Shown here in pieces: positions 45,876-56,769 of a stretch of DNA of 64,000 nt. Origin of the DNA: Gonatopus flavifemur (taxonomy: Eukaryota > Arthropoda > Insecta > Hymenoptera > Dryinidae); assembly GCA_018340375.1 (NCBI GenBank), contig JAFFJZ010000048.1, positions 1,488,001-1,552,000 on the forward strand, written 5' to 3'. How positions within the stretch are numbered: position 1 is the stretch's first letter; each line of letters opens with the position of its first letter. Below the pieces are notes generated by a model. The model did no database searches. It saw only the letters and a program-made list of their open reading frames with translations, and had not been told where the DNA came from. The position numbers and the translations under genes are program-made.

Positions 45876-46042
45876 TTTTCGGATACTCCAAGATCAATAT
45901 CTACCAGAACCATCAAGGAAACTAACCCATGTCCTGCCTCTCAACCGCCAGAGTGCTTGATTATGTATTAAACGACAGATAATTTATTGACCGTTACACC
46001 CCTAGGCTTTCCTTTTCAATCGTAAGTTAAAATGTTCCATTT

Positions 46043-46053
46043 GGAGGGGGGAA
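46043..46053 (+). promoter_or_regulatory. BEL-2 polypurine tract
   Basis: GGAGGGGGGAA lies directly before the 3' LTR, the position of the plus-strand primer. Confidence 0.7.
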
Positions 46054-47007
46054 TGTTCGCGCTATCCTTCTCTCCTTTCCGTTTGAAATACGATCTATGC
46101 CGATAAAGTAGACTGCCCAATACATCACCATGGACAGTGCTGTACTCTCTTCGCACTACGAGTACTCATCGATTGCGCAGAGTGATCATCGTCTTTTACA
46201 ATTATACAACGTCGGATAACGTTGCGGTGCGAACACATGCCCACTCTCGTTTCTACTTTTCTCAAGTTCGCTCGCACCATGGGCACTCAAGTTCGTGAGA
46301 AGTACCTTGTGTGTGGCATCATCTTGTTGGACTGCTGGCAATCATCTAACTGGAAAAAGGAACATCCATCCGTTCCACTCTCTATTATTCAAAGAAGGAA
46401 GGAAGGAAGATGAAAAATCGATATTCTTGGGTGATCGGCAACATGGATCGTAAGCACGTGGCCACAGTCCTTTTCCTTTTCCTAAAGCGCGCGTGAGTAC
46501 GTACTCCTCCTCTATACGGGAAAATTAAACGCGGTAAAAGGAGGGTGTTATTGAAATTTGTAATTTTGTAAGGTTTTCGTATTGACCACTCTTTCAATCA
46601 AACCTGTCTCGTAGCTCAATGTCTACGCGTGTTGCGCACTTGTTTTTTTTTGTAATATTCAATTCAACATGGTACCATTCCTTTCGCTCTAGCAAACAAG
46701 GATTTTTCTTTAATAATTAGAATTTATGTATGGGTTATGACGTGAATTCACATTTTTTCTTATATATTGTTAATTTGGACAATTACATGAGTATTAAGAC
46801 TTAGAGATTTCATGTTAATTTCTTTTTTTTTATATATATATAATTTATTTTATTCATGTTCATGGAGCATTCAATATTATGTATTCATCCCCTTTCCACA
46901 AGACATTGGAATAAATAGTTTCGTGGAATCTAAAACGTGGATTTATTTCAATACGAAACACATGAGCCACCCGGTACCTTGTGTAGAAGACAACATTGGT
47001 TGTTACA
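46054..47007 (+). repeat. BEL-2 3' LTR
   Basis: TGTTCGCGCTATCC to TTGGTTGTTACA, 954 bp, about 98% like the 5' LTR by hand count. It has standard TG..CA ends. Confidence 0.92.
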
Positions 47008-47012
47008 CCAAT

Positions 47013-48123
47013 TGCACGCTGGAACGCGAGCATTACTAGCTTCATTGAGGATTAAATTCTGGATATTATCTGGGAAACAAGCGGTACGACAGGTGCTAAG
47101 AAAGTGTTTAGTTTGCTTCCGGAATTGACCAGTAACAGTCTACCTGTCTCACGTCTCCAACCTTCTAGACCGTTCGTGATTACAGGAGTCGACTATGCTG
47201 GACCCTTCTCAATAAAGGTTTCCAGAAACGTTACTGGAAAGGCATATCTTTGCCTGTTCGTGTGTTTCAGCACTCATGCTGTACACTTGGAAGCAGTATC
47301 GAGTCTTAGTACAGAAGCATTTTCAAATGCATTGAAGAGGTTTATATCACGACGAGGAATCTGCAAAACAATCTACTCGGACAACGGGAGTAATTTCGTC
47401 GGAGTTGACAACGCATTAAAAAATCCAATTCAAGATCTACGAAGCCAATCATCATTCTCTCATTTTTTGAGTGGACGCTCAATCGACTGGGTCTTCATAC
47501 CTCCTTATTCTCCTCACATGGGTGGGCTTTGGGAGGCTGCCATAAAATCGGCTAGATTGCATTTCAAAAAAATCGTAGGTTCGGTTAGGTTGAGTTTCGA
47601 AGAGTTGTGTACCGTATTCACTCAAATAGAGTCCTGTATGAATTCCCGACCCATTGTTCCCCTATCCAACGATCCTGCTGACTTGCAAGTTCTTACCCCG
47701 GGCCACTTCATCATTGATGAACAACTAACTGCAATTCCGGAGGAAGATTTCGCTGAAACTCCTACAAACAGGTTGAATCGATGGGGTGTATTATGTCAGC
47801 TTGAGCAACATTTCTGGGTCCGATGGTCGCGGGAGTATTTATCGCTCATGCAGCAACGAAACAAATGGCAAAAATCTAATCACCAATTCATGGAGGGAAT
47901 GATGGTCCTATTATGCTCAGAAAATACACCACCTTGTCAATGGCCTTTGGGACGAATTACTCAGCTGCATCCCGGAAAAGATGGACTTGTGCGTGTGGTT
48001 ACCATAAGAACCGCAAATGGATTTTGTCAGCGATCTGTGGCAAAAATTTGTTTATTGCCAACCGAGGAAAACGAGTTATTGTCATCACATCAGCGTATCA
48101 AACGCACAGATAATAATAATTGA
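47013..48123 (+). pseudogene. BEL-1 integrase, C-terminal part
   Basis: Continues the BEL-1 integrase after the BEL-2 insertion. LHAGTRALLASLRIKFWIL and VRQVLRKCLVCF complete the zinc domain in frame 2. After a frame change near 47120 the core reads FVITGVDYAGPFSIKV (first Asp), YSDNGSNFVGV (second Asp) and MGGLWEAAIKSARLHF (catalytic Glu present). The DUF5641-type C-terminus follows (WSREYLSLMQQRNKW, GMMVLL, WPLGRITQLHPG). The stop at 48121-48123 lies about 100 bp before the 3' LTR. Unlike BEL-2, all three core acidic residues are kept. Confidence 0.88.
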
Positions 48124-48225
48124 CGTCATTTAGTTCTTTCATTGCTATTGTTGTATTAATATTATAAATGTACTCGTTTGGAATATTTATGCTCATTATT
48201 GTATAATATTCCAAGGTGGCCGGAA

Positions 48226-48463
48226 TGTACGATTCTCTTTTCAATTTGGGATTAGTTCGTGTTCCTTCGGATACCGTCGGTATTCATCGGATTTAGTCAA
48301 GTCGCATCGCGACATTTTGTATTACGTTCTCGTCTTCCGAGCTGAACAGTTGTGCGGCGGTAAAAATAAATAAAATATTTTTCTGTCATATATAATACAT
48401 ATATACGTGTTGTTTTCATTATATATCCAACCAATGGATCACGGTATGGCAATCATGCTAACA
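48226..48463 (+). repeat. BEL-1 3' LTR
   Basis: TGTACGATTCTC to GCTAACA, 238 bp, followed by the CTATT duplication. GTGGCCGGAA just before it may be a weak purine tract. Confidence 0.9.
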
Positions 48464-49359
48464 CTATTCTTATATGAAATTTTCCGTAGAACACGATCTC
48501 GGGGTTTTCATCCACGTGAATTGATATCCTTAACAAATTGTTCAAACAATAATTTTTTGAGCAAATTGTCAAAATTTTTCTTCAGCGGACGTTCATCCTC
48601 CACCCAGATATCCTATTTCCAATAGTTGCTTTCCCCGTAGGCCCAGCAGTTTCACCTTGGGCACGACCGGGTATGGAGTATTCGAAATTGTTTATAATTT
48701 TTATTTACAAACAAATGCGATGGTTGAAAACTTCCCAAACCACCTATTCTTATATGAAATTCTCCGTAGAACACGATCCCGGGGTTTTCATCCACGTGGA
48801 TTGATATTTTCAACAAATTGTTCAAACAATAATTGTTTCAACAAATTGCAACAATTTTTTTCCTCCATGGATGTTCATCCTCCACCCAGATATCCTATTT
48901 GCAATCATTACTTTTCCCGTAGGCCCGCAGTTTCGCAATGGGCATTAATGGGTTAAGAAACAATACAAAAAAATATGAGGTTCCCAAAAGTTGAAATTTT
49001 ACAAAGTGAATAACAAAATTTCTGAAATTGATTATTTACTTTGATTTTTCCAAAAGTCACGCATGAAATTCTACAAAGTAAATAATGAAATTCAGAAATT
49101 TTGCTATTGACTTTGTAAAATTTGATGCGCAACTTTTGGAAACCTAATATTTTTTTGTATCGTTTCTCGAGTATTGACAATTTGTCACTCTCTGTTAAGT
49201 AAAATTCAACAGAAATTCGAACTGTTTCATGTTCATTACGAATTTAAGGAATATTCTCAGATTTTGAGGAATATTATCACATTTTGAGAAATATTCTCTG
49301 ATTTTCTATTAAAAATTACTATATTTTCGAACCGCATTTTTCAACGTGTTCCCAACAAA

Positions 49360-49640
49360 GTCCGATACAAAACGATAAATTTTCTCTATAGTTCTCAATG
49401 AGGTTTCTCAATACAGAATTCACAATTTTTATATATTTATCAAACTGTACGTGAGGTTATCGTAAAATTTCTGTACAAAAAGTACGACTGATGCTGTAAA
49501 GTATGTAGAATTTTTTTTTCCTTCAAATAACTAGTACTTTTTGTCTGTACGGATTTTACGATAAAACTACATACGTCCTGTAAAATTCTATAGAATAAGA
49601 TGAGGGATGATACAGTTCTATCGTTCAACGACGATAAGGA
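49360..49640. repeat. MITE related to 7522-7951
   Basis: Shares GATACAAAACGATAAATTT, CTATAGTT(C/T)TCAATGAGGTT, TTTTACGATAAAA(C/T) and (A/G)ATA(C/G)AGTTCTATCGTT with the 7.5 kb MITE, in inverted arms, but the ends are eroded. It sits just outside the right arm of the foldback at 33148-49345. Confidence 0.6.
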
Positions 49641-50099
49641 ATTCAATTGAATTACGCTATGATATTCTATAAATGTATTTTTTATGTTTTTGCTGTCAAA
49701 ACTTTTATCACCTGATCCTAAGTACTTTTTCCCACATCACCCAGGAGGTAGAGTACGAAAAGGTGCGTTTTTCTTAACGTGGTTTGCCCATTAGGCCTAT
49801 TCCACGCTCTCGCATCATCTCTCATATACAGAAACCATCGAGTGAATTTGCGACCGATGCACAATAATTTGAAGTGGAACCATGTAATTACTCAGGGGAA
49901 TGGAAATCCTCACAGGCTACTGAGATCGTAGGAGAAGAATTCGTAATTTCTAATTTGATACTCAATCTGTCTTTGATTTCCCAAATGAAATTTTCTTGCA
50001 GAATGCCGTTTGATTTGTGATTTTCCACATGCAAAACCAGCTTTACAAAAAGTGCATCAAAATGTACATATCATCGGATCAACCGGATGAATCCACTCC
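49641..50099. other. intergenic, no gene seen
   Basis: No supported feature. Confidence 0.4.
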
Positions 50100-50392
50100 A
50101 CGTAGCAATTTATGTCCTCGAGATATCCCAAGGCGAATTTAAAATGTCTTATGCAACACCAAAACATATCTTTCATATGTCTTTAAAAGTTATTACTCCC
50201 AAAAGTTCTGTAAAATATGTCCAAAAGATATCTTCTTGAAAGACGATTTTTAGGTCTTCTGAAAGATATATCTCAGACATCCTTTAGTAGTCGGAACTGT
50301 TCAACACATGTGAAAGATGTTTCCTGGTGTTGCATAAGACATTTTAAACTTCTCTTCAGATATCTTCAAGACATAAATTGCTATCTGGGATT
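50100..50392. repeat. palindromic MITE, GCAATTTATGTC family
   Basis: The left arm contains GTAGCAATTTATGTC and TTTAAAATGTCTTATGCAAC. The right arm is its inverted copy, ending GACATAAATTGCTATCTGGG. Relatives lie at 12290-12450 with 18590-18660, and near 18290-18415. Confidence 0.7.
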
Positions 50393-51129
50393 TTTTTCCA
50401 CTCAGGAAACTGTGAAAACGTTCTTTCTGGGCGAGCTATTTATCGGAACACTGCAACAGAAAAAATTTCTGTTAAGGTGAAACAAAATTTTTTCCCCCCA
50501 AAGAAATTTTTTGATTGGAATGAACGTAAACAACGTTTTTTATTCATCTGTAATAAACAATTTCTTCGGCATTCATTTATCGCGTGAAAACACATTTTTT
50601 AGTATCCTCCCAATGAATAAGATTTTATCATCAAGAAATGTTGAAGATCTCCCAAATATGTATAAGAGGTAAGATAGACCTTCTAGAAGGTTAACATAAT
50701 GCTATCACAATGCTGTTATCAGATGCGTTGATTCCTGAGGAAAATAAGAGATTGCCATAATATTATCTACACGAACTCTCCAAGAGAATTTCTATTTGAG
50801 ATCTTAGAAAAATGATACCATTCAGATATCAATATGATCACATCGACAGAGCTCTTCCAAAAGACATCTTGAAGACCTCTCCCCCTCATAAGTTTTCAAT
50901 GGGCTGGAACAATTTTATTTGGAAAGACAAGATCAAGAAAGGTAAAATTAAATGGAATTTGGAAAAATGAAAATTAGTGTACAATTCCAATGAGAACACA
51001 AAGCAAGATCTCATCAACATGGTTGCCACAATTCCGTCATCTTCATATCAGTTTGATGAAAAAATTTTGAAGGATTCCCAGGAAGTAACAGAGTTCTTGA
51101 TGTATTCATCAAGAATTGTCATGGTTCCC
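50393..51129. other. intergenic, no gene seen
   Basis: AT-rich sequence with scattered short AAGACATCTTGAAGA-like echoes of the neighbouring MITE near 50860. No gene. Confidence 0.4.
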
Positions 51130-51530
51130 TAAGGCATACACACCAATCCATTCAGAATCTTCTGAAATGGAAAATCACTTTTTTTGAAAAGTGCACTTGC
51201 AAATTTTACCAACTGCCAGGATGAATTGATGTGAAAATTTCAAAAATTTGCCTCCGTGGAATATAGACTAATCGCTTCAGAATCTTCTGAAATGAAAAAT
51301 GAATACCACTTGAGAGACACTTTTTTGAAAAGTGCATTTGCAAATTTTACCACGTGCCAGAATGAATTGATGTAAGCATTTCAAAAATTTGTCTCGGTGG
51401 AATATTAACCAATCGATCCAGAATCTTCTGAAAGAAATGAATACTACTTGGGAGACACTTTGTGTGAAAAGTCCACTTGCAAATTTTACCAATTGCCGGA
51501 ATAAATTGATGTCAGACATTTCAGATGTTC
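51130..51530. repeat. tandem repeat, ~120-140 bp unit, three copies
   Basis: (T/C)CAGAATCTTCTGAAA recurs near 51160, 51277 and 51417, along with GCAAATTTTACCA and GAATTGATGT. The units are diverged. Confidence 0.65.
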
Positions 51531-51861
51531 CGTTTGTTGAGTATAAACTTGAGTAGGGTGCAAATTTAGCTGAATTTTGTTTCTATTTGTTCAATACAAG
51601 AATTCTAAACAGTTTCGGAACGTCAATAAGCGATTCTAAGAATTCATTAAGGAGGCCTTTTCGAACAGTTGGGCTGCATAGTTATTTTCTTTATCATTTT
51701 TTTTCCGCGCAATAAATCAAATTTTCCACTGAAATAGAATAATTAGATTACCTGTAACAAATGGGATTTGTTTCCAGGCAAACAATTTTCCTTCTACTGT
51801 AATATAAGCATTTGTATTGACAAACACAATTTGTTGAACAAAATTTTTCAATCACAATAAC
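51531..51861. other. intergenic, no gene seen
   Basis: No supported feature between the tandem repeat and the Sola-like element. Confidence 0.4.
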
Positions 51862-53128
51862 AAATGAGCGGCCGGATCTAACAACCAGCCGCGCGCTCGA
51901 AAAGACGTAAAAGTATTGTCCAAGCCGTGACTTCACACACCAACATTAAAAATTGGAATTTCGAAAAACAAAAAATACCAGGTGATAGGTCTTGGAAAAT
52001 CAACCCGAGTCTCCGTTTGTGATTTTTTTCTGTAATCAGTAGTTTCTTCGTAAAAAAATAGACACTGAAAATATTTGCGGTCTGAAAATCAATGTTTTTC
52101 AACATTAAACTCGCTGTAACTTTTTTATTTTCCAACGTATCGAGATGAATTTTATCAATTTTTATTCGTGAGACCTTCCCAAAGACGATGATGTTGGAAA
52201 AACTCGCAAAAAATCATTGAAAATTATTAATTTTTCAATCCAAAGTGATTTTTTAATCCAATCATCTTTTTCAAGCTTCGTATTAAAAAAGTGATGGATA
52301 AAGTTTAAGCAGGAGAAAACTTCCAGCGACAAAGTTGTTCGTTAGTGCATCAACCAACTTTGTGAAAAATTTCAAATCGATTAAGCGATTAGTTTGAAAG
52401 ATACAGCGATTTATTCATCAGCGCGTAACCTATATTCTTTATGATTCCTAAATAGTTGCAGGTTAAACGTAAGAGACTGTATGAAACACGAGTCCAATCG
52501 ATTCCTCAATACAGGTTTATGTTTTCTGTGTCGAACAATCCGAATATCAAGCTATTTTTACATGATGGATTCTTTATTATAAACGAATAAACCAGTTGTT
52601 CAAAACAATGTTATGAACGAAAGCTTGATATTTGAGACAAATTGTGTAAACAAACAAGTTTCTTCTTCTTTTCGTTGAGGAATAAATTATGTATGAACTA
52701 TGTTTCCAATACTACGATTATTTATTTATATCATCAATTATAATTATATCCAAAAGATGGAATTTTTGTTTGATAATGAATTGTATCCGTGTCTCAATAC
52801 TTCAATTTCCTGATGAAGGAACATTGAGTAAAACACCATTCATACAAGATTTATTCTTTATTCTTCTAATGTATCACTGAGGATAACATGTCCCATCAAT
52901 GGATAACGGTAAACATTTTTGAAAAAGTCATATACTCATTTCCAGGATTCAATGAATATTAGGTATTAAAATTTCTTCAACCATTTTATTTCAAGGTAAT
53001 TCATAAACTTTTTAATGAATAAAATATGAAATTCTATATAGCTTTCAAATGGAACAATAATTGAGAATACAAAAAGAGAATTAAAAATGAAAACAATGAA
53101 TGGAATAATTAAAAGAAAATTAGAATTC

Positions 53129-54991
53129 TCATTTTCTTCGTTGCTTTTTCGAACCATCTGTTTCTGATTTTTGGGTTTTACTAGTTTTGCTTACAGCTTC
53201 TATCGACGATTTGTTGAATAAACCATTAAAAAACTCTTGCCCACTCATACTCAAATACTTCATCAACGCTTGGACATCATTCAATTTTTGTTGACTTATT
53301 CCGACCGAATCAGCTAATGGTATATTCAACAAATCATCAAAAACAATATTTGATTCCACAGTGTGACTTCTCGGTTTTCCACTATAATCATAAAACAACT
53401 CAATTTGTTTATTTGGAAAATATACCATTTTTACCGCATCTCTGATGTGCAAATCTGTCGGTTTTTTGATTCCATCTAATAAAGTTTCTAAATTTTTAAC
53501 CGTACACGCAGAATCTTTTATTATTTTGAATGGTGGTTTTCTCGCATTTTGGATGATGTCATAGTATTCTTCATCGGTTTCTATGGTCTTTATTTTTTTC
53601 TTTTTTTGTCCATACATCCCAAAATTGCGGTCACATGAACAATAAGAAGGTCCACGTACAGGAAATAAATGTTGGATCTCAATCTGTAATTTTTCAGACA
53701 ACAAAGACAAAAAATGCATGACCAAATAATTTTTATTTTGCCCTCCACAACCATCCGAAAATAGATAAATTTTATCGTAGTAAGAGATTTCCAATTCGCG
53801 ACAAATTGTATCATAGAGGAGATTGCACACCGTATTTGCTCCTTTTTTGTATTTGCCTTCGATAAAAAAATACATATAATTATTTTTTTGATCTCCGAAA
53901 GTATTAACATTGAAAACGTGCAACCATATGAGTCGTCGATAAAATTGATCTGAGACCGGAATTTTTGGAAGAGGCAAATTCTGGCCAAAATCAAATTCCA
54001 AACATAAAACCTGATTTTCAGCGAGCATAGATTTTTTTAACAATTTGTGTTGGTCTACAAGTTCTTTGTGATTCATTAAGTCTTCATCATTTGCATCATT
54101 TTTATATTCGAAACAGAAGTTACAAACGTCAGTACGTGGCTTTGAAAACGTGAAATTCAAATTATGATCAAAATATTTGATATAAGTTGACTCGCTTAAG
54201 GGAACATTCGAATCGCCCGCTTTACTGGTATAATACTCGAGAAACAAACTGTACAATTTAGTTAACGTTAAATCAGGAGTATCAAAATACTGCAATGAGA
54301 AATCTTCACGCATATAATGGGACTCCGAATGAGGTATAGACGAGCAATGTTCTAGAATCATTTTTTCACGTCAGGAGTCAATCGAATCGAACTCTCCTTG
54401 CTTCCTTTACCTCGGTTATCTTCTAGAGACTCGTTATTTTTCATTTTATTCTGGATTATAGCGAGTCTGGATTTATCAATTTTTAGCAGAGAACTTAAAA
54501 AGCTTCGACACACTGATAGATGGGTTGTTTGATGATGACAAAAATATTCCCACGAAGTAATTTTATTCATTCTTCCTTCCAATGAATTTGGAGTTTTCAT
54601 CAACATCATTCCACGCAATAAACAATTTTGAGCGGTATATTCGCCAGTTGATTTCCAGAAGATATGAAACAACTCTTTTTGCTGTGAGATTTCAATTTTT
54701 TTGTAACATTCCTTCCTGCAGCAAGATTGAACGTTTTCAAACTCTTTTGCCACGACAGTCTTGTTGAAACGGGATACATACTCATTGCCCTAAGATTAAA
54801 AACAGATTTTCATTGCAAGAATTTCCAGGGAAAGAATATCAATGTTTTGAAACCATCAATCATCTAAGAAATCTTGTTTCTACATTCATATAACTTACCT
54901 TGTTTCTTGCTGTTTTTTTCTCATTTTGTTTCCAATTACTCTTATTTCTAGTTCGTTTTCTTGCATTGATTGAACTTTCCGCAACGGACAT
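53129..54991 (-). CDS. Sola-like transposase, two exons, one frame break
   Basis: Probable transposase of the surrounding element. Exon 1 is 54991-54899 (31 codons, MSVAESSINARKRTRNKS) with a GTAAGT donor. The intron is 54898-54790, ending in TTTTTAATCTTAG, phase 0. Exon 2 starts GNEYVSRFNKTVVAKEF with a Cys cluster (SCCRKECYKK). The core has TDVCNFCFEYKN (zinc-like), LEFDFGQNLPLPK (Asp), IYLFSDGCGGQNKNY (Asp) and SYCSCDRNFGMYG (Asp), an acidic triad in an RNase H-like order. A basic tail (SKKQRRK) ends at 53129. The total is about 585 residues. The only break is at a run of six A (54361-54366), where frame 0 meets TGA. A one-base backward shift there continues exactly into the next frame, so it is either a 1-bp deletion or ribosomal frameshifting. 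Superfamily assignment is from memory of motif layout plus the 4-bp duplication. Confidence 0.6.
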
Positions 54992-55045
54992 TTTTCAGGA
55001 ATAAAAACAAGAGGATATTTATGTGCGCTGTTAAATAAGTAGATA

Positions 55046-55320
55046 ATTTTCAGATAATAATTATTTCAATATAGCGAAATTTCACCAAATCAAATTCAGA
55101 GGATATTTTAGCATAATCAGTCAACGTCACAACTTACACTCATCTGTAAACAAAAGAAAGCCGAGAAACAATACAACAACGGATGAGCCATACAATATGC
55201 ACACGTTCGGCTTCCTTTTGTTTACGAATGAGTGTAAGCTGCAATGTTGGCTAATTAGATAAAAATATTCCCTGAATTTGAATCAGTGAAATGTCACTAT
55301 ATTCAAATAATTATCATCCG
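55046..55320. repeat. central palindrome of the Sola-like element
   Basis: CAGATAATAATTATTTCAATATAG on the left is mirrored by CTATATTCAAATAATTATCATC on the right. AACTTACACTCATCTGTAAACAAAAG faces CTTTTGTTTACGAATGAGTGTAAGCT-type sequence. It marks the symmetry point of the mirrored element and probably contains its duplicated 5' region. Confidence 0.65.
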
Positions 55321-56592
55321 AAAATTATGTATTTGAAACATTGATGTTCTTTTCCTAGGAATTCTTACAATAAAAATCTGTTTGTAATCTTAGGGGAATG
55401 AATATGTATCTCGTTTTAACAAGACAGTCGTTGCAAAAGAGTTTGGAAACGTCAAATCGTACTGCAATAGGAACTGTTATGAACAAATTGAAATCTCGCA
55501 ACAAAAAGAGTTGTTTCACGTATTCTGGAATCAACTGGCGAATATACAGCTCTAAATTGTTTACTGCGTTGAATGATGTTGATGAAAACTTCAAAATCGT
55601 CGGAAGGAAAAATATTCCCGTCAATGTTCCTTTATCAGGAAATTGAAGTATTGAGACACCGATACAATTCATTATCAAACGAAAATTCCATCTTTTGGAT
55701 ATAATTATAATTGATGATATAAATAAATAATCGTAGTATTGGAAACATAGTTCATACATAATTTATTCCTCAACGAAAAGAAGAAAAAAATTGTTTGTTT
55801 ACACAATTTGTCTCAAATATCAAGCTTTCGTTTATAACATTGTTTTGAACAACTGGTTTATTTGTTTATAATAAAGAATGCATCATGTAAAAATAGCTTG
55901 ATATTCGAATTATTCGACACAAAAAACATAAACCTGTATTGAGGAATCGATTGGACTCGTGTTTCATACAGTCTCTTACGGTTAACCTGCAACTATTTAG
56001 GAATCATAAAGAATATAGGTTACGCGCTGATGAATAAATCGCTGTATCTTTCAAAGTAATAGCTTAATCGATCTGAAATTTCCCACAAAGTTGGTTGATG
56101 CACAAACGAACAACTTTGTCGCTGGAAGTTTTCTCTTGCTTAAACTTTATCCATCACTTTTTCAATACGAAGCTTGAAAAAGATGATTGGAGTAAAAAAT
56201 CACTTTGGATTGAAAAATTAATAATTTTCAATGATTTTTTGCGAGTTTTTTCAACATCATCGTCTTCGGGAAGGTTTCACGAATAAAAATTGATAAAATT
56301 CATCTCAATACGTTGGAAAATAAAAAAGTTACAGCGAGTTTAATGTTGAAAAACATCCATTTTCAGACCGCAAATATTTTCAGTTTTTATTTTTTTACGA
56401 AGAAACTACTGATTATAGAAAAAAATCACAAACGGAGACTTGGGTTGATTTTTCAAGACCTATCACCTGGTATTTTTGTTTTTCGAAATTCCAATTTTTA
56501 ATGTTGGTGTGTGACGTCACGGCTTGGACAATACTTTTACGTCTTTTCGAGCGCGCGGCTGGTTGTTAGATCCGGCCGCTCAAATGTTCTTT

Positions 56593-56731
56593 CTCAGGCT
56601 ACTCTCCCATGGACCGGAATTTTTGGGGGATTTGCAGGGAATTCTAGTAAGTTACTATCCATGAATCAATTGGGTCTGCGGATTCCTCCTCCGTTCCCTA
56701 GAAATTCCGGTCCATGGGAGAGCAGCCTCAG
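56593..56731. repeat. hairpin MITE
   Basis: CTCAGGCTACTCTCCCATGG and ACCGGAATTT pair with AAATTCCGGTCCATGGGAGA and GCAGCCTCAG. The spacer is about 70 bp. It lies directly outside the Sola-like element. Confidence 0.7.
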
Positions 56732-56769
56732 GGTGAAGATCTTGATCTCACTCTAAATTCAAGTTTTGT

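Larger units (their letters stand above)
39111..47007 (+). mobile_element. BEL/Pao retrotransposon BEL-2, nested in BEL-1
   Basis: Complete in layout: 5' LTR (952 bp), primer site, gag, protease, reverse transcriptase, RNase H, integrase, purine tract and 3' LTR (954 bp). The 5-bp duplication CCAAT flanks it (39106-39110 and 47008-47012). LTR differences come to about 20 in 950 by hand count, so it is younger than BEL-1, as nesting requires. The polyprotein has several stops and frameshifts. It differs clearly from BEL-1 in sequence, LTR length and primer tRNA, so it is a separate family. Confidence 0.92.
34074..48463 (+). mobile_element. BEL/Pao retrotransposon BEL-1, split by BEL-2
   Basis: LTR retrotransposon of the BEL/Pao group. 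Terminal repeats of 238 bp at both ends are flanked by CTATT (34069-34073 and 48464-48468). The internal order is gag, zinc knuckles, aspartic protease, reverse transcriptase, RNase H, integrase. Without BEL-2 its length is about 6.5 kb. Frameshifts make it non-autonomous. The two LTRs differ at about 12 of 238 positions by hand count, so it is the older of the pair. Confidence 0.9.
33148..49345. mobile_element. foldback element split by BEL-1
   Basis: The left arm (33148-about 33853) and the right arm (about 34013-34073 plus 48464-49345) are inverted copies. Matching outer ends contain GAAAATATAGTAATT, GAGAATATTT and TTTTACTTAACAG; inner parts contain CCCATTAATGCCCAT, GGCCTACGGGAAAAG, CCAGATATCCTATTT and GAACACGATC. 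Each arm holds two tandem units of about 278 bp. The uninterrupted site, CCACCTATTCTTATATGAAA, survives in the second unit near 48740-48760 and confirms the BEL-1 insertion point. The spacer (33854-34012) has no gene. Confidence 0.7.
51866..56581 (-). mobile_element. Sola-like DNA transposon with ~1 kb inverted arms
   Basis: Ends GAGCGGCCGGATCTAACAAC at 51866 and its complement at 56581, flanked by AAAT on both sides (51862-51865 and 56582-56585), a 4-bp duplication as in the Sola superfamily. The arms (51866-about 52832 and about 55626-56581) are near-identical inverted copies. In addition, the start of the second exon (54582-54830) has an inverted copy at 55345-55610, and a palindrome spans 55046-55320, so much of the element is mirrored around about 55185. 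It looks like a full element joined head to head with a deleted one. A solo arm of the family lies at 8815-9368. Confidence 0.75.
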
